DNA of 64,000 nt from Pseudomonas sessilinigenes (GTDB taxonomy: Bacteria > Pseudomonadota > Gammaproteobacteria > Pseudomonadales > Pseudomonadaceae). Made by a program: the position numbers and the translations under genes. The notes beneath the pieces are model-generated. The model worked only from the letters and a program-made list of their open reading frames with translations, made no database searches and was not told the DNA's origin. This document shows, in pieces, positions 1 through 8,155 of this stretch. The stretch covers positions 3,782,001 through 3,846,000 of the forward strand of contig NZ_CP027706.1 in assembly GCF_003850565.1 (NCBI RefSeq), written 5' to 3'. Positions within the stretch are counted from its first letter, which is position 1. Each line of letters starts with the position of its first letter.

Positions 1-297
1 AACTCCGGGCACTGGACGACCGAAGGCAGCCAGTGCAGCCAGTTCGAAAACCACCTGCGGGCGGTGGCCGGCCTGCCGCTGGGTTCCACTGCCAAGGTGG
101 GCGAGAGCGCCATGATCAACTTCATCGGTGAAGTACCGCCGGTGGACAAGGTCATCAGCATCGACGACTGCCATCTGCATCACTACGGCAAGGCTTTCAA
201 GGTCGGGCGCAAGGTCGGCCATGCCAACCTGCGCTGTGCCGACCAGGCGACCCTGCAGGCGCAGATCCTCAAGGTCCAGGCGCTGGTCGCCGAATAA
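1..297 (+). CDS. purK: N5-carboxyaminoimidazole ribonucleotide synthase, C-terminal end (partial)
   Basis: This is the last 98 codons of PurK, the ATP-grasp enzyme that carboxylates aminoimidazole ribonucleotide in de novo purine synthesis in the cytoplasm. The gene is cut by the window start, and the frame is open from base 1. The first residues read NSGHWTTEG, followed by CSQFENHLRA, which match the conserved substrate-binding stretch of PurK. The C-terminal part (VDKVISIDDCHLHHYGK) fits the family's C-terminal domain. Its usual partner purE would lie upstream, outside the window. The hairpin 15 bases after the stop may end the transcript. Identification rests on recognised motifs only. Confidence 0.92.
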   Translation, partial: NSGHWTTEGSQCSQFENHLRAVAGLPLGSTAKVGESAMINFIGEVPPVDKVISIDDCHLHHYGKAFKVGRKVGHANLRCADQATLQAQILKVQALVAE

Positions 298-311
298 CAA
301 ATGCACCGGCT

Positions 312-334
312 GGCGGGAACCTTCGTTTCCCGCC
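312..334 (+). terminator. Hairpin after purK, possible terminator
   Basis: An 8-bp inverted repeat (GGCGGGAA / TTCCCGCC) with a 7-base loop lies just after the purK stop. The run after it (GTTCTCTG) is only weakly T-rich, so the terminator call is tentative. Confidence 0.45.
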
Positions 335-403
335 GTTCTCTGATAGCAGGATGCCAAGGCGCTGACTAGGCTTTGGTTTACCCACTCCTACAGAGGAACA
401 GCC

Positions 404-649
404 ATGGGCATTATCGGAACCATTTTCATCGGCTTGATCGTTGGTCTGCTCGCGCGTTTCCTCAAGCCGGGAGACGACAGCATGGGTTGGATCATGACCA
501 TCCTGCTGGGTATCGGCGGCTCGCTGGCGGCTACCTACGGTGGCCAGGCACTGGGCATCTACCAGGCTGGCCAGGGCGCAGGCTTCATCGGTGCAGTGGT
601 GGGCGCGATCATCCTGCTGGTGATCTACGGCTTCATCAAGAAGAGCTGA
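404..649 (+). CDS. GlsB/YeaQ/YmgE-type small membrane protein
   Basis: This 81-residue protein is almost entirely hydrophobic. It has three predicted membrane segments, at about residues 2-18, 27-45 and 56-77, separated by short glycine-rich turns. The pattern (MGIIGTIFIGLIVGLLA near the start, GWIMTILLGIGG in the middle, GAIILLVIYGFI at the end) is that of the transglycosylase-associated protein family, small inner-membrane proteins often linked to stress. Their molecular function is not established. An AGGAA ribosome-binding site precedes the ATG. It appears to be a single-gene unit, with a hairpin terminator directly after it. Confidence 0.85.
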   Translation: MGIIGTIFIGLIVGLLARFLKPGDDSMGWIMTILLGIGGSLAATYGGQALGIYQAGQGAGFIGAVVGAIILLVIYGFIKKS

Positions 650-663
650 GCCGGTGCACAAGC

Positions 664-697
664 CCCCTTCGCCGCTCGGGCGGAGGGGTGCGATTTT
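664..697 (+). terminator. Rho-independent terminator after the small membrane protein
   Basis: A 10-bp stem (CCCCTTCGCC / GGCGGAGGGG, one G-T wobble) with a 5-base loop is followed by GATTTTCTT. The stem and T-rich tail are convincing for termination of the gene ending at 649. Confidence 0.7.
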
Positions 698-786
698 CTT
701 CATCTGAAACTTCAACGCAGCCGATGGTTTGGGCACTAGAATGCCCGCGTTTGTCCGTCCTTTCTTTTTGACCGAGCACCACCCTC

Positions 787-1323
787 ATGCGTCGTCTCTT
801 ATTGACCCTCGTTCTGCTGGGCTGCGGCCTGGCCCAGGCCGGCGAGCTGCCGGAAACCGATTGGCTGGAGCTGATGCCCAAGTCCGATCAGAAAGCCCTG
901 GAGCAGATGCCGGAAATCGACCACAACTCGCCCGAAGCCAACGGCACCTTTACCCAGAAGGGTGGCTTGAAGCAGAGCAAGGGCTTGCCGGCAGTGATGT
1001 ATTCCACCAAGACCGTGGCGGCCATGAACGGCAAGCAGATCCGCATTGGTGGTTATCCGGTGCCTTTGGAGGCTGATGCCAAGGGACGCAGCACGCTGTT
1101 CTTCCTGGTGCCTTACCCAGGGGCCTGCATCCATGTGCCGCCACCGCCGCCCAACCAGCTGGTGCTGGTGCGCTTTCCCAAGGGCGTGAAGCTCGACGAC
1201 ATCTACACGCCGCTATGGGTGACAGGTGCCTTGAAGATCGAGAAGGTCAGCAATGACCTGGCGGATGCGGCCTATGCCCTGGATGCGGCGAAGGTGCGGG
1301 TGGTGCAGGAGTCGGATTTGTAG
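787..1323 (+). CDS. Secreted DUF3299 family protein
   Basis: This 178-residue protein begins with a clear signal peptide (MRRLLLTLVLLGCGLAQA, then G), so it is probably periplasmic. The body contains the conserved core of the DUF3299 family: IRIGGYPVPLE near residue 80, FFLVPYPGACIHVPPPPPNQ near residue 105 and LWVTGAL near residue 145. The CIHVPPPPPNQ motif is diagnostic. The family has no established biochemical role; the conserved cysteine and histidine could bind a metal, which is only inference. It stands alone, followed by convergent genes on the other strand. Confidence 0.82.
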   Translation: MRRLLLTLVLLGCGLAQAGELPETDWLELMPKSDQKALEQMPEIDHNSPEANGTFTQKGGLKQSKGLPAVMYSTKTVAAMNGKQIRIGGYPVPLEADAKGRSTLFFLVPYPGACIHVPPPPPNQLVLVRFPKGVKLDDIYTPLWVTGALKIEKVSNDLADAAYALDAAKVRVVQESDL

Positions 1324-1377
1324 CCGGCAAGAGGGTTGGCTGCGGGGAAGGAACGACTCCTTCCCCATGGCCTGCAG

Positions 1378-2277
1378 TCAGAGCGCGATGCTGTCGATGC
1401 TGACGCTCAAGGTGTGGCTGGCGCCGGGAGCCAGGGTCACGATGTCGTCCATCACGTTGGCGGTCTCGATGCACAGCATGCGTTGCCAGCCATCGTCGGC
1501 CATGTCGCTGAACTGCGCGGCGCGGTCGATCCACGGGTTCCAGATCACCGCGGTGCGCGAGCCCTGGCTGGCCAGGCGGATGCGACGTTGCCAGTGCGGA
1601 TCGACGATATCCAGTTGCGCCGGCGCATCCAGGTAGATGCGGTCGGTTTCCCCGGTGAAATGCAGGTCGCCGTCCTGGCGCTTGGTCGCCCAGTCCTCCA
1701 GGGTCTCGATGTAGTCCAGGCCGTCCACGCCTTCGACATGGACCTGGCGTACATCACTGACCGCGAAGTAGCTGTGTAGCGCCTGGCTGATGCTGACGCT
1801 CTGGCTGCCCTGGTTATGGCTGGTCAGGCTGATGTGCAATTGCTGGTCGAGGCGGATCAGCAGGCTGGGCTCCACCTGGTGCGGCCAGCCAGGAAAGCCG
1901 CCTTCGGGGCAGGGCAGGCGCAAGCGCACCAGCAGGCTCTCGCCTTCGCTCTCGATGCCTTGCAGTTCCCAGTCGGTGGCGCGGACCAGACCGTGGGCCG
2001 GCGCCGCGTCGCTGCCCTGGCGCATGGCCTGGACGCTCTGTGGATTGCGCGCGAAGTTGCCGAACCACGGCCAGCATACGGGGACGCCGGCGCGGATACT
2101 CTTGCCAGCCTTGAACCGGGCTTCTTCGTTCAGCCAGATCAGCGGCGGTTGTCCGGCCAGCTGGTAGCTGAGAATGTGCGCGCCCTGCTGGGCCACCAGT
2201 AGTTCGGCATCGCCGTGGCGGATCCGCCAGCAGTTCAGTTCGTCCAGTTTCACCGTTTCAACGTGGGGCGTAGGCAT
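1378..2277 (-). CDS. D-hexose-6-phosphate mutarotase (YeaD family)
   Basis: This 299-residue protein belongs to the aldose 1-epimerase-like family that interconverts the anomers of glucose-6-phosphate and related sugars. Visible family features include PPLIWLNEEARF, then KSIRAGVPVCWPWFG near residue 60, AHGLVRATDWEL near residue 95, and HSYFAVSDV near residue 170, which holds a likely catalytic histidine. NPWIDRAAQFSDMADDGW lies near the C-terminus. Length is normal for the family. It is followed on the same strand, upstream in transcription, by the thioesterase gene with a 56-base gap, so the two may share a transcript. Confidence 0.9.
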   Translation of the reverse strand: MPTPHVETVKLDELNCWRIRHGDAELLVAQQGAHILSYQLAGQPPLIWLNEEARFKAGKSIRAGVPVCWPWFGNFARNPQSVQAMRQGSDAAPAHGLVRATDWELQGIESEGESLLVRLRLPCPEGGFPGWPHQVEPSLLIRLDQQLHISLTSHNQGSQSVSISQALHSYFAVSDVRQVHVEGVDGLDYIETLEDWATKRQDGDLHFTGETDRIYLDAPAQLDIVDPHWQRRIRLASQGSRTAVIWNPWIDRAAQFSDMADDGWQRMLCIETANVMDDIVTLAPGASHTLSVSIDSIAL

Positions 2278-2333
2278 CGTGGTTCTCGTGCGAAAGGCTG
2301 GGCTGCCATGGACCGCATGGCAGCCGCGCGGGT

Positions 2334-2738
2334 TTAACGTGCCCTGGGCGGGACCGAACGGGTGCGACCGCTACCGTCGATGGCGACGAACACGAACACC
2401 GCCTCGGTGACCTTGCGCCATTCGCTGGACAGCGGATCGTCGCTCCACACTTCGACCATCATCTGGATCGAGCTGCGGCCGATCTCCAGGGTCTGGGTAT
2501 AGAACGACAGTTGCGCGCCGACGGCCACCGGCACCAGGAACGCCATGCGATCGATGGCCACGGTAGCCACCCGGCCACCGGCGACGCGGCTGGCCATGGC
2601 GGTGCCCGCCAGGTCCATCTGGGCCACCAGCCAACCGCCGAAAATATCGCCAAAGCCGTTGGTTTCGCGCGGCAGGGCGGTGATTTGCAGGGCCAGGTCG
2701 CCTTGCGGGATTGGATCTTCTTGTTCGAGCTCTATCAT
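2334..2738 (-). CDS. Acyl-CoA thioesterase, YciA-type hotdog fold
   Basis: The product has 134 residues, the usual size for a single-hotdog acyl-CoA thioesterase that hydrolyses acyl-CoA to free acid and CoA. The motif GDIFGGWLVAQMDLAGTAMA (residues 30-49) holds the conserved Asp and the hotdog helix. VATVAIDRMAFLVPVAVGAQL and the following strand (LSFYTQTLEIGRSS) complete the fold. The C-terminal EAVFVFVAIDGSGRTRSVP matches YciA-like enzymes. The ATG at 2738 starts directly before the conserved IELEQEDPIPQGDLALQ stretch. The substrate cannot be told from sequence. Confidence 0.88.
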   Translation of the reverse strand: MIELEQEDPIPQGDLALQITALPRETNGFGDIFGGWLVAQMDLAGTAMASRVAGGRVATVAIDRMAFLVPVAVGAQLSFYTQTLEIGRSSIQMMVEVWSDDPLSSEWRKVTEAVFVFVAIDGSGRTRSVPPRAR

Positions 2739-3215
2739 GCCGAGGGGCCTCTGACCCGTGACGCTTCATGGGTACTTCAGGTGAATAGCCGTCTTCAGGA
2801 AAAACGATTCAGCCCGAACATACTACGTTCGTCACGTTCTTTCTAAGGCGTGCTAAAGGGAAACTCTGCGAAACCGGCTGTTCATGCACAGGGGAAGCAT
2901 TGCGCGCCGGGCACTGTGGGTGGGGCATGCAATGGTGTTCCGGCCTTGTCTTGCTTGCGTCGGGAGGTTCCCGGCGGTCATGAATACAACGGCGTTTTCG
3001 CACAACAACCCTTGCCGGGAGCGGCTCTGCGCGCCGGGCCCTGCGAGTATATCGGTCGGTAGACTCCGCGACGACCCGTCTGGTTCGCAATTTTGTGCGT
3101 CATTTGTGCGTCGCTGTGTAGGTGTTCGAACAATTTGCTATCGTGCCGAACCTGCCAGGCCCCAACCAGAGCTGTTGCGGCTTCCAGAACCAACTAATAA
3201 GAGAAGCCCCTTGCC
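2739..3215. other. Gene-free stretch between the thioesterase and MFS genes
   Basis: These 477 bases lie between divergent genes and must carry both promoters. I see no convincing open frame, no RNA gene and no strong inverted repeat. The last bases before 3216 hold the leader of the MFS gene (AATAAGAGAAG, a plausible ribosome-binding site). Nothing else could be supported. Confidence 0.5.
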
Positions 3216-4514
3216 ATGACCACAGTGCCCTCGAGCGCCGCGCAATCAGCGCCTCCCGCCCGTCCCTTGACTCGTAGTGACTACAAGACCCTGTCGCTGT
3301 CCGCCCTGGGCGGCGCGCTGGAGTTCTATGACTTCATCATCTTCGTGTTCTTCGCCACTGTGGTGGGCAAGCTGTTCTTCCCGGCGGACATGCCCGAATG
3401 GCTGCGCTTGATGCAGACCTTCGGCATCTTTGCCGCCGGCTACCTGGCCCGCCCCCTGGGCGGGATCGTCATGGCCCACTTCGGCGACCTGCTGGGGCGC
3501 AAGAAGATGTTCACCCTGAGCATCTTCATGATGGCGGTACCGACCCTGATCATGGGCCTGTTGCCCACCTATGAGCAGATCGGTCTGTGGGCACCGGTGC
3601 TGCTGTTGCTGATGCGGGTGATCCAGGGCGCGGCCATCGGTGGCGAAGTGCCCGGGGCCTGGGTGTTCGTTTCCGAGCACGTGCCGGCGCGGCACATCGG
3701 CTACGCCTGCGGCACCCTGACCTCGGGGTTGACCGCCGGCATTCTCCTGGGTTCGCTGGTGGCCACGGCCATCAACAGCATCTATACCCCGGAAGAAGTG
3801 GCGGCCTATGCCTGGCGCGTGCCGTTCCTGCTGGGTGGGGTGTTCGGCCTGTTCTCGGTGTACCTGCGTCGCCTGCTCCACGAGACCCCGGTGTTCGCCG
3901 AGCTGCAACTGCGCAAGGCCCTGGCCGAGGAGCTGCCGCTGCGGGCGGTGCTGCGTGACCATCGCGGCGCGATCCTGATCTCCATGCTGCTGACCTGGCT
4001 GCTGTCGGCCGGGATCATCGTGGTGATCCTGATGACCCCCACCGTGTTGCAGACGGTCTACAAGTTCTCGGCCATCACCGCCCTTGAGGCCAACAGCCTG
4101 GCCATCGTGTTCCTGAGCCTGGGCTGCGTGCTGTTCGGCAGCCTGGCCGACCGTTTCGGTGCCGGGCGGGTGTTCGTCTTCGGCAGCCTGCTGTTGCTGG
4201 CTTCGTCCTGGGTCTTCTACCACGTGCTGCAAGACAACCCGCACCTGCTGTTCCCGCTCTACGCCCTGACCGGCCTGTGCGTCGGCCTCGTCGGCGCGGT
4301 GCCCTACGTGATGGTCCGCGCCTTCCCGGCGGCGGTGCGCTTCAGCGGCCTGTCGTTCTCCTACAACCTGGCCTACGCAATCTTTGGCGGGCTGACGCCG
4401 ATGGTGGTGACCTGGATGCTCAAGAGCAGCCCCATGGCCCCGGCCTACTACGTGGCGATCATCTGCGGCATCGGCCTGCTCTCGGGGCTGTACCTGTGGA
4501 AGAAGGGTCGCTGA
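3216..4514 (+). CDS. MFS transporter of the metabolite:H+ symporter (MHS) type
   Basis: This 432-residue inner-membrane protein has about twelve hydrophobic segments. The first begins near residue 30 (LSALGGALEFYDFIIFVFFA), which is characteristic of the MHS group (KgtP, ShiA and ProP relatives). The loop 2-3 signature FGDLLGRKKMF is present near residue 90, and RVIQGAAIGGEVPGAW is the segment-4 signature. These transporters import organic acids or other small metabolites with protons. The substrate cannot be assigned. It looks monocistronic, with a hairpin after it that separates it from pstS. Confidence 0.88.
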   Translation: MTTVPSSAAQSAPPARPLTRSDYKTLSLSALGGALEFYDFIIFVFFATVVGKLFFPADMPEWLRLMQTFGIFAAGYLARPLGGIVMAHFGDLLGRKKMFTLSIFMMAVPTLIMGLLPTYEQIGLWAPVLLLLMRVIQGAAIGGEVPGAWVFVSEHVPARHIGYACGTLTSGLTAGILLGSLVATAINSIYTPEEVAAYAWRVPFLLGGVFGLFSVYLRRLLHETPVFAELQLRKALAEELPLRAVLRDHRGAILISMLLTWLLSAGIIVVILMTPTVLQTVYKFSAITALEANSLAIVFLSLGCVLFGSLADRFGAGRVFVFGSLLLLASSWVFYHVLQDNPHLLFPLYALTGLCVGLVGAVPYVMVRAFPAAVRFSGLSFSYNLAYAIFGGLTPMVVTWMLKSSPMAPAYYVAIICGIGLLSGLYLWKKGR

Positions 4515-4563
4515 AACCTGCTGCGACACCTGTATGAACGGCGCTCTGCGGCGCTTGTGAAAA

Positions 4564-4599
4564 AAAGGCCAGCTCGCGAGTCTCGTGATGCTGGCCTTT
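4564..4599 (+). terminator. Hairpin between the MFS gene and pstS
   Basis: A perfect 10-bp inverted repeat (AAAGGCCAGC / GCTGGCCTTT) is flanked by A-rich and T-rich ends. It could stop transcription from the MFS gene and shield the pstS promoter. Confidence 0.7.
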
Positions 4600-4606
4600 C
4601 ATCTAA

Positions 4607-4624
4607 TTGTCATATTCCGGACAT
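4607..4624 (+). promoter_or_regulatory. Pho box upstream of pstS
   Basis: The two 7-base halves TTGTCAT and CGGACAT are separated by ATTC, the 7-4-7 layout of a PhoB site. The first half is near perfect and the second matches CTGTCAT at 5 of 7 positions. It lies 68 bases before the pstS start, so pstS is probably induced by PhoB under phosphate limitation. Confidence 0.65.
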
Positions 4625-4691
4625 AGAGTGTTCACACGGCCTACAGATACTTGGCCCCGACTTAACACACCCTATCTGCTAGGAGTAAGGC

Positions 4692-5675
4692 ATGAAACTG
4701 AAGCGTTTGATGGCGGCAATGACCTTCGTCGCCGCTGGCGTTGCGACTGCCCACGCGGTTGCCGCTGTCGACCCTGCTATCCCGAGCTACACCAAGACCA
4801 CTGGTGTGTCGGGCAACCTGTCCAGCGTCGGTTCCGATACCCTGGCCAACCTGATGACCCTGTGGGCCGAGCACTACAAGAAAGAATATCCGAACGTAAA
4901 CATCCAGATTCAGGCCGCTGGCTCCGCCACCGCGCCACCCGCGCTGACCGAGGGCACCTCCAACCTGGGCCCTATGAGCCGCAAGATGAAGGACACCGAG
5001 CTGGCGGCCTTCGAACAGAAGTACGGCTACAAGCCAACCGCCATCCCGGTTGCCGTGGACGCCCTGGCCGTATTCGTGCACAAGGACAACCCGATCCAGC
5101 ACCTGACCATGGAGCAGGTCGACGCGATCTTCTCCTCGACCCGCCTGTGCGGTGCCAAGGAAGAAGTGAAGACCTGGGGTGACCTGGGCGTGAAGGGCGA
5201 CCTGGCCAACAAGCCAGTGCAGCTGTTCGGTCGCAACTCGGTATCCGGCACCTACGGCTACTTCAAGGAAGAAGCCCTGTGCAAAGGCGACTACAAGCCT
5301 AACGTCAACGAGCAGCCAGGTTCGGCTTCGGTCGTGCAGTCCATCAGCTCCTCGCTGAACGGCATCGGCTACTCGGGCATCGGCTACAAGACCGCCAGCG
5401 TGAAGACCGTGGCCCTGGCCAAGAAAGGCAGCAGCGACTTCATCGAAGACACCGAAGAAAACGCCCTGAACGGCAAGTACCCGCTGTCGCGCTTCCTGTA
5501 CGTCTACGTCAACAAGGCCCCGAACAAGCCTCTGGCCCCGCTGGAAGCCGAGTTCGTGAAACTGGTTCTGTCCAAGCAGGGTCAGGAAGTGGTCGTGAAG
5601 GACGGTTACATCCCACTGCCAGCCAAAGTCGCCGCCAAGGCCCTGGCTGACCTGGGTCTGAAAGAAGGCGCATAA
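4692..5675 (+). CDS. pstS: Periplasmic phosphate-binding protein of the Pst ABC transporter
   Basis: This 327-residue protein has a signal peptide ([22 protein letters not shown], cleaved near residue 24) and is periplasmic. It binds inorganic phosphate and delivers it to Pst[17 protein letters not shown] (about residues 35-50) and [14 protein letters not shown] (about 75-90) form phosphate-contact loops typical of Pseudomonas Pst[13 protein letters not shown] near residue 178 is the second binding segment. The start follows a strong AGGAGTAAGGC site. The gene has its own Pho box upstream and a terminator after it, so it can be made in excess over the permease genes. Confidence 0.95.
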   Translation: MKLKRLMAAMTFVAAGVATAHAVAAVDPAIPSYTKTTGVSGNLSSVGSDTLANLMTLWAEHYKKEYPNVNIQIQAAGSATAPPALTEGTSNLGPMSRKMKDTELAAFEQKYGYKPTAIPVAVDALAVFVHKDNPIQHLTMEQVDAIFSSTRLCGAKEEVKTWGDLGVKGDLANKPVQLFGRNSVSGTYGYFKEEALCKGDYKPNVNEQPGSASVVQSISSSLNGIGYSGIGYKTASVKTVALAKKGSSDFIEDTEENALNGKYPLSRFLYVYVNKAPNKPLAPLEAEFVKLVLSKQGQEVVVKDGYIPLPAKVAAKALADLGLKEGA

Positions 5676-5684
5676 ACCGCCGCC

Positions 5685-5710
5685 AAAGGTCCGGCCCGGC
5701 CGGACCTTTT
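5685..5710 (+). terminator. Terminator after pstS
   Basis: A 10-bp stem (AAAGGTCCGG / CCGGACCTTT) ends in TTTT. It sits 10 bases after the pstS stop and before the separate promoter of pstC. Confidence 0.8.
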
Positions 5711-5814
5711 CGCAGCAGCCGGCCTTTGGGTCAACCACCCCGGCCGGCTCCTGCCACCTCCATTTTCTGTCCGCTGCAGGCCCAGCCACGCGGCGGATTT
5801 GTTGCGTCACTGCA

Positions 5815-5832
5815 TTGTCATCTTTCTGTCAT
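5815..5832 (+). promoter_or_regulatory. Pho box upstream of pstC
   Basis: TTGTCAT and CTGTCAT are separated by CTTT, a nearly perfect PhoB site with 7-4-7 spacing. GCTAGGGT, about 9 bases downstream, could act as the -10 region. The distance to the pstC ATG at 5855 is only 22 bases, which implies a very short leader or a start further downstream. Confidence 0.85.
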
Positions 5833-5854
5833 ACAGGATCGCTAGGGTGTGCGC

Positions 5855-8140
5855 ATGAATGATCTGGCCAATTCCACCATGACTACGACTTCTCCCCCCA
5901 AGCGCATTGACTTCAATACGCCTGAACTGCAACGCAAGCGCCGCATCCGTGCGCTCAAGGACCGCCTGACCCGTTGGTACGTCCTCGTCGGCGGCCTGGC
6001 CGTCCTGGCGGCGATCACCCTGATCTTCTTCTTCCTGGCCTACGTCGTCGCCCCGCTGTTCCAGGGCGCCGAGCTGACCTCCAAGGACCCCCTGACGCCC
6101 GCCTGGATGCAAGACGCCGGTAAGCCCCTGATGTTCTCCCTGGAAGAGCAGAACCAGGTCGGCATGCGCGTTTCCGACAAGGGCCAGGCGCTGTTCTTCG
6201 ATATCGATAACGGCGCCGAGCTGCGCAAGGTCGACCTGCCGATCCCGGCGGGCACCCGCGTCACCTCCATCGGCAAGGACCAGCCCGGTATCCCCATGGT
6301 GGTGGTCGGCTTGTCCAACGGCCAGGCCCTGGTGTTCCGCCACACCTATAAAGTCAGCTACCCGGATGGCAAGAAGACCATCTCCCCGGCGATCGAATAC
6401 CCCTACGGCGAAGCCCCGATCACCCTCAACGCAGAAGGCGGCGCGCTGGAGCACGTCAACCTCAACGCCAGCGATACCACGTTGGTGCTGGCCGGCTCCA
6501 CCGGTTCGCAGCTGCATGTGCTGAAGCTCTCGCGCGAAGAAAACATGATGACCGGCGAGGTCACCAGCGAGCAGAGCGCCATCGACCTGCCGCAGATGAC
6601 CGAACCGGTCAAGGCCATGTACATCGACCCACGCCAGCAGTGGCTGTACGTGATCAACGGCCGTGCCCAGGCTGATGTCTTCAGCCTGCGGGACAAGAGC
6701 CTCAACGGCCGCTACAAACTGCTGGAGGACGCCAATACCGAAGTCACCGCCAGCGCCCAGTTGGTGGGCGGCATCTCGCTGATCATCGGTACTTCCAAGG
6801 GTGGCCTGGCCCAGTGGTTCATGGCCCGTGACCCGGACGGCGAGCTGCGCCTGAAGCAGATCCGCACCTTCCAGATGGGCACCGCGCCCATCGTTGAAAT
6901 CACCGCCGAAGAGCGCCGCAAGGGCTTCGTCGCCCTGGACGCCGCCGGCAAGCTCGGGGTCTTCCACAGTACCGCCCACCGCACCCTATTGGTGGACCAG
7001 GTGGTGGATGGCCAGGGCCTGTTCGGCCTGTCGCCTCGCGCCAACCGGGTGATCGTCGAGGCCGGTGGCAAGCTGCAACCCCTGGTGCTGGACAACCCGC
7101 ACCCGGAAGTGTCCTGGAGCGCGCTGTGGAGCAAGGTCTGGTACGAGAACTACGACGAGCCCAAGTACGTCTGGCAGTCCACGGCGGCCAACACTGACTT
7201 CGAACCCAAGCTGAGCCTGTCGCCGCTGACTTTCGGCACCTTGAAGGCCGCCTTCTACGCCATGCTGCTGGCGGCCCCGCTGGCCGTGGCCGCGGCGATC
7301 TACACCGCCTACTTCATGGCCCCCGGCATGCGCCGCAAGGTCAAGCCGGTGATCGAGCTGATGGAGGCGATGCCGACGGTGATCCTCGGCTTCTTCGCCG
7401 GCCTGTTCCTGGCGCCCTATGTCGAAGGCCACCTGCCGGGCATCTTCAGCCTGCTGGTGCTGCTGCCGATCGGCATCCTGGTGGCCGGCTTCACCTGGAG
7501 CCGCCTGCCCGAGTCCCTGCGCCTGAAGGTGCCGGACGGTTGGGAGAGCGCGATCCTGATCCCGGTGATCATCCTGGTCGGCTTCCTCTCGCTGTACCTG
7601 AGCCCGTTCATGGAGAACTGGTTCTTCGGCGGCGACATGCGCATGTGGATCTCCCACGACTTAGGGATCACCTACGACCAGCGCAACGCCCTGGTGGTGG
7701 GCCTGGCCATGGGCTTCGCGGTGATCCCGAACATCTACTCCATCGCCGAAGACGCCGTGTTCAGCGTGCCCCGTGGCCTGACCCTGGGCTCCCTGGCCCT
7801 GGGCGCCACCCCATGGCAGACCATGACCCGTGTGGTGATCCTCACCGCCAGCCCGGGCATCTTCTCGGCCCTGATGATCGGCATGGGCCGCGCCGTGGGC
7901 GAGACCATGATCGTGCTGATGGCCACCGGCAACACCCCGGTCATGGAGATGAACCTGTTCGAAGGCTTGCGCACCCTGGCGGCCAACGTCGCGGTGGAAA
8001 TGCCGGAATCGGAAGTCGGCGGCAGCCACTACCGCGTGCTGTTCCTCTCGGCGCTGGTACTGCTGTTGTTCACCTTCATCATGAACACCCTCGCCGAGCT
8101 GATCCGTCAGCGTCTGCGCAAGAAATACTCGTCGCTTTAA
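5855..8140 (+). CDS. pstC: Phosphate ABC transporter permease PstC, long form
   Basis: PstC is one of the two membrane subunits of the high-affinity phosphate importer. At 761 residues it is more than twice the length of E. coli PstC (about 319). A first membrane segment lies at about residues 41-66. It is followed by roughly 390 residues of probable periplasmic sequence and then the permease core from about residue 460. The EAA-type loop (ALGATPWQTMTRVVILTASP) is near residue 650. ATG 5855 has AGGG seven bases upstream; an in-frame GTG at 5849 and an ATG at 5879 are alternatives. It is followed by pstA after 15 bases. Confidence 0.93.
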   Translation: MNDLANSTMTTTSPPKRIDFNTPELQRKRRIRALKDRLTRWYVLVGGLAVLAAITLIFFFLAYVVAPLFQGAELTSKDPLTPAWMQDAGKPLMFSLEEQNQVGMRVSDKGQALFFDIDNGAELRKVDLPIPAGTRVTSIGKDQPGIPMVVVGLSNGQALVFRHTYKVSYPDGKKTISPAIEYPYGEAPITLNAEGGALEHVNLNASDTTLVLAGSTGSQLHVLKLSREENMMTGEVTSEQSAIDLPQMTEPVKAMYIDPRQQWLYVINGRAQADVFSLRDKSLNGRYKLLEDANTEVTASAQLVGGISLIIGTSKGGLAQWFMARDPDGELRLKQIRTFQMGTAPIVEITAEERRKGFVALDAAGKLGVFHSTAHRTLLVDQVVDGQGLFGLSPRANRVIVEAGGKLQPLVLDNPHPEVSWSALWSKVWYENYDEPKYVWQSTAANTDFEPKLSLSPLTFGTLKAAFYAMLLAAPLAVAAAIYTAYFMAPGMRRKVKPVIELMEAMPTVILGFFAGLFLAPYVEGHLPGIFSLLVLLPIGILVAGFTWSRLPESLRLKVPDGWESAILIPVIILVGFLSLYLSPFMENWFFGGDMRMWISHDLGITYDQRNALVVGLAMGFAVIPNIYSIAEDAVFSVPRGLTLGSLALGATPWQTMTRVVILTASPGIFSALMIGMGRAVGETMIVLMATGNTPVMEMNLFEGLRTLAANVAVEMPESEVGGSHYRVLFLSALVLLLFTFIMNTLAELIRQRLRKKYSSL

Positions 8141-8155
8141 GAAAGGTAGAAGTCT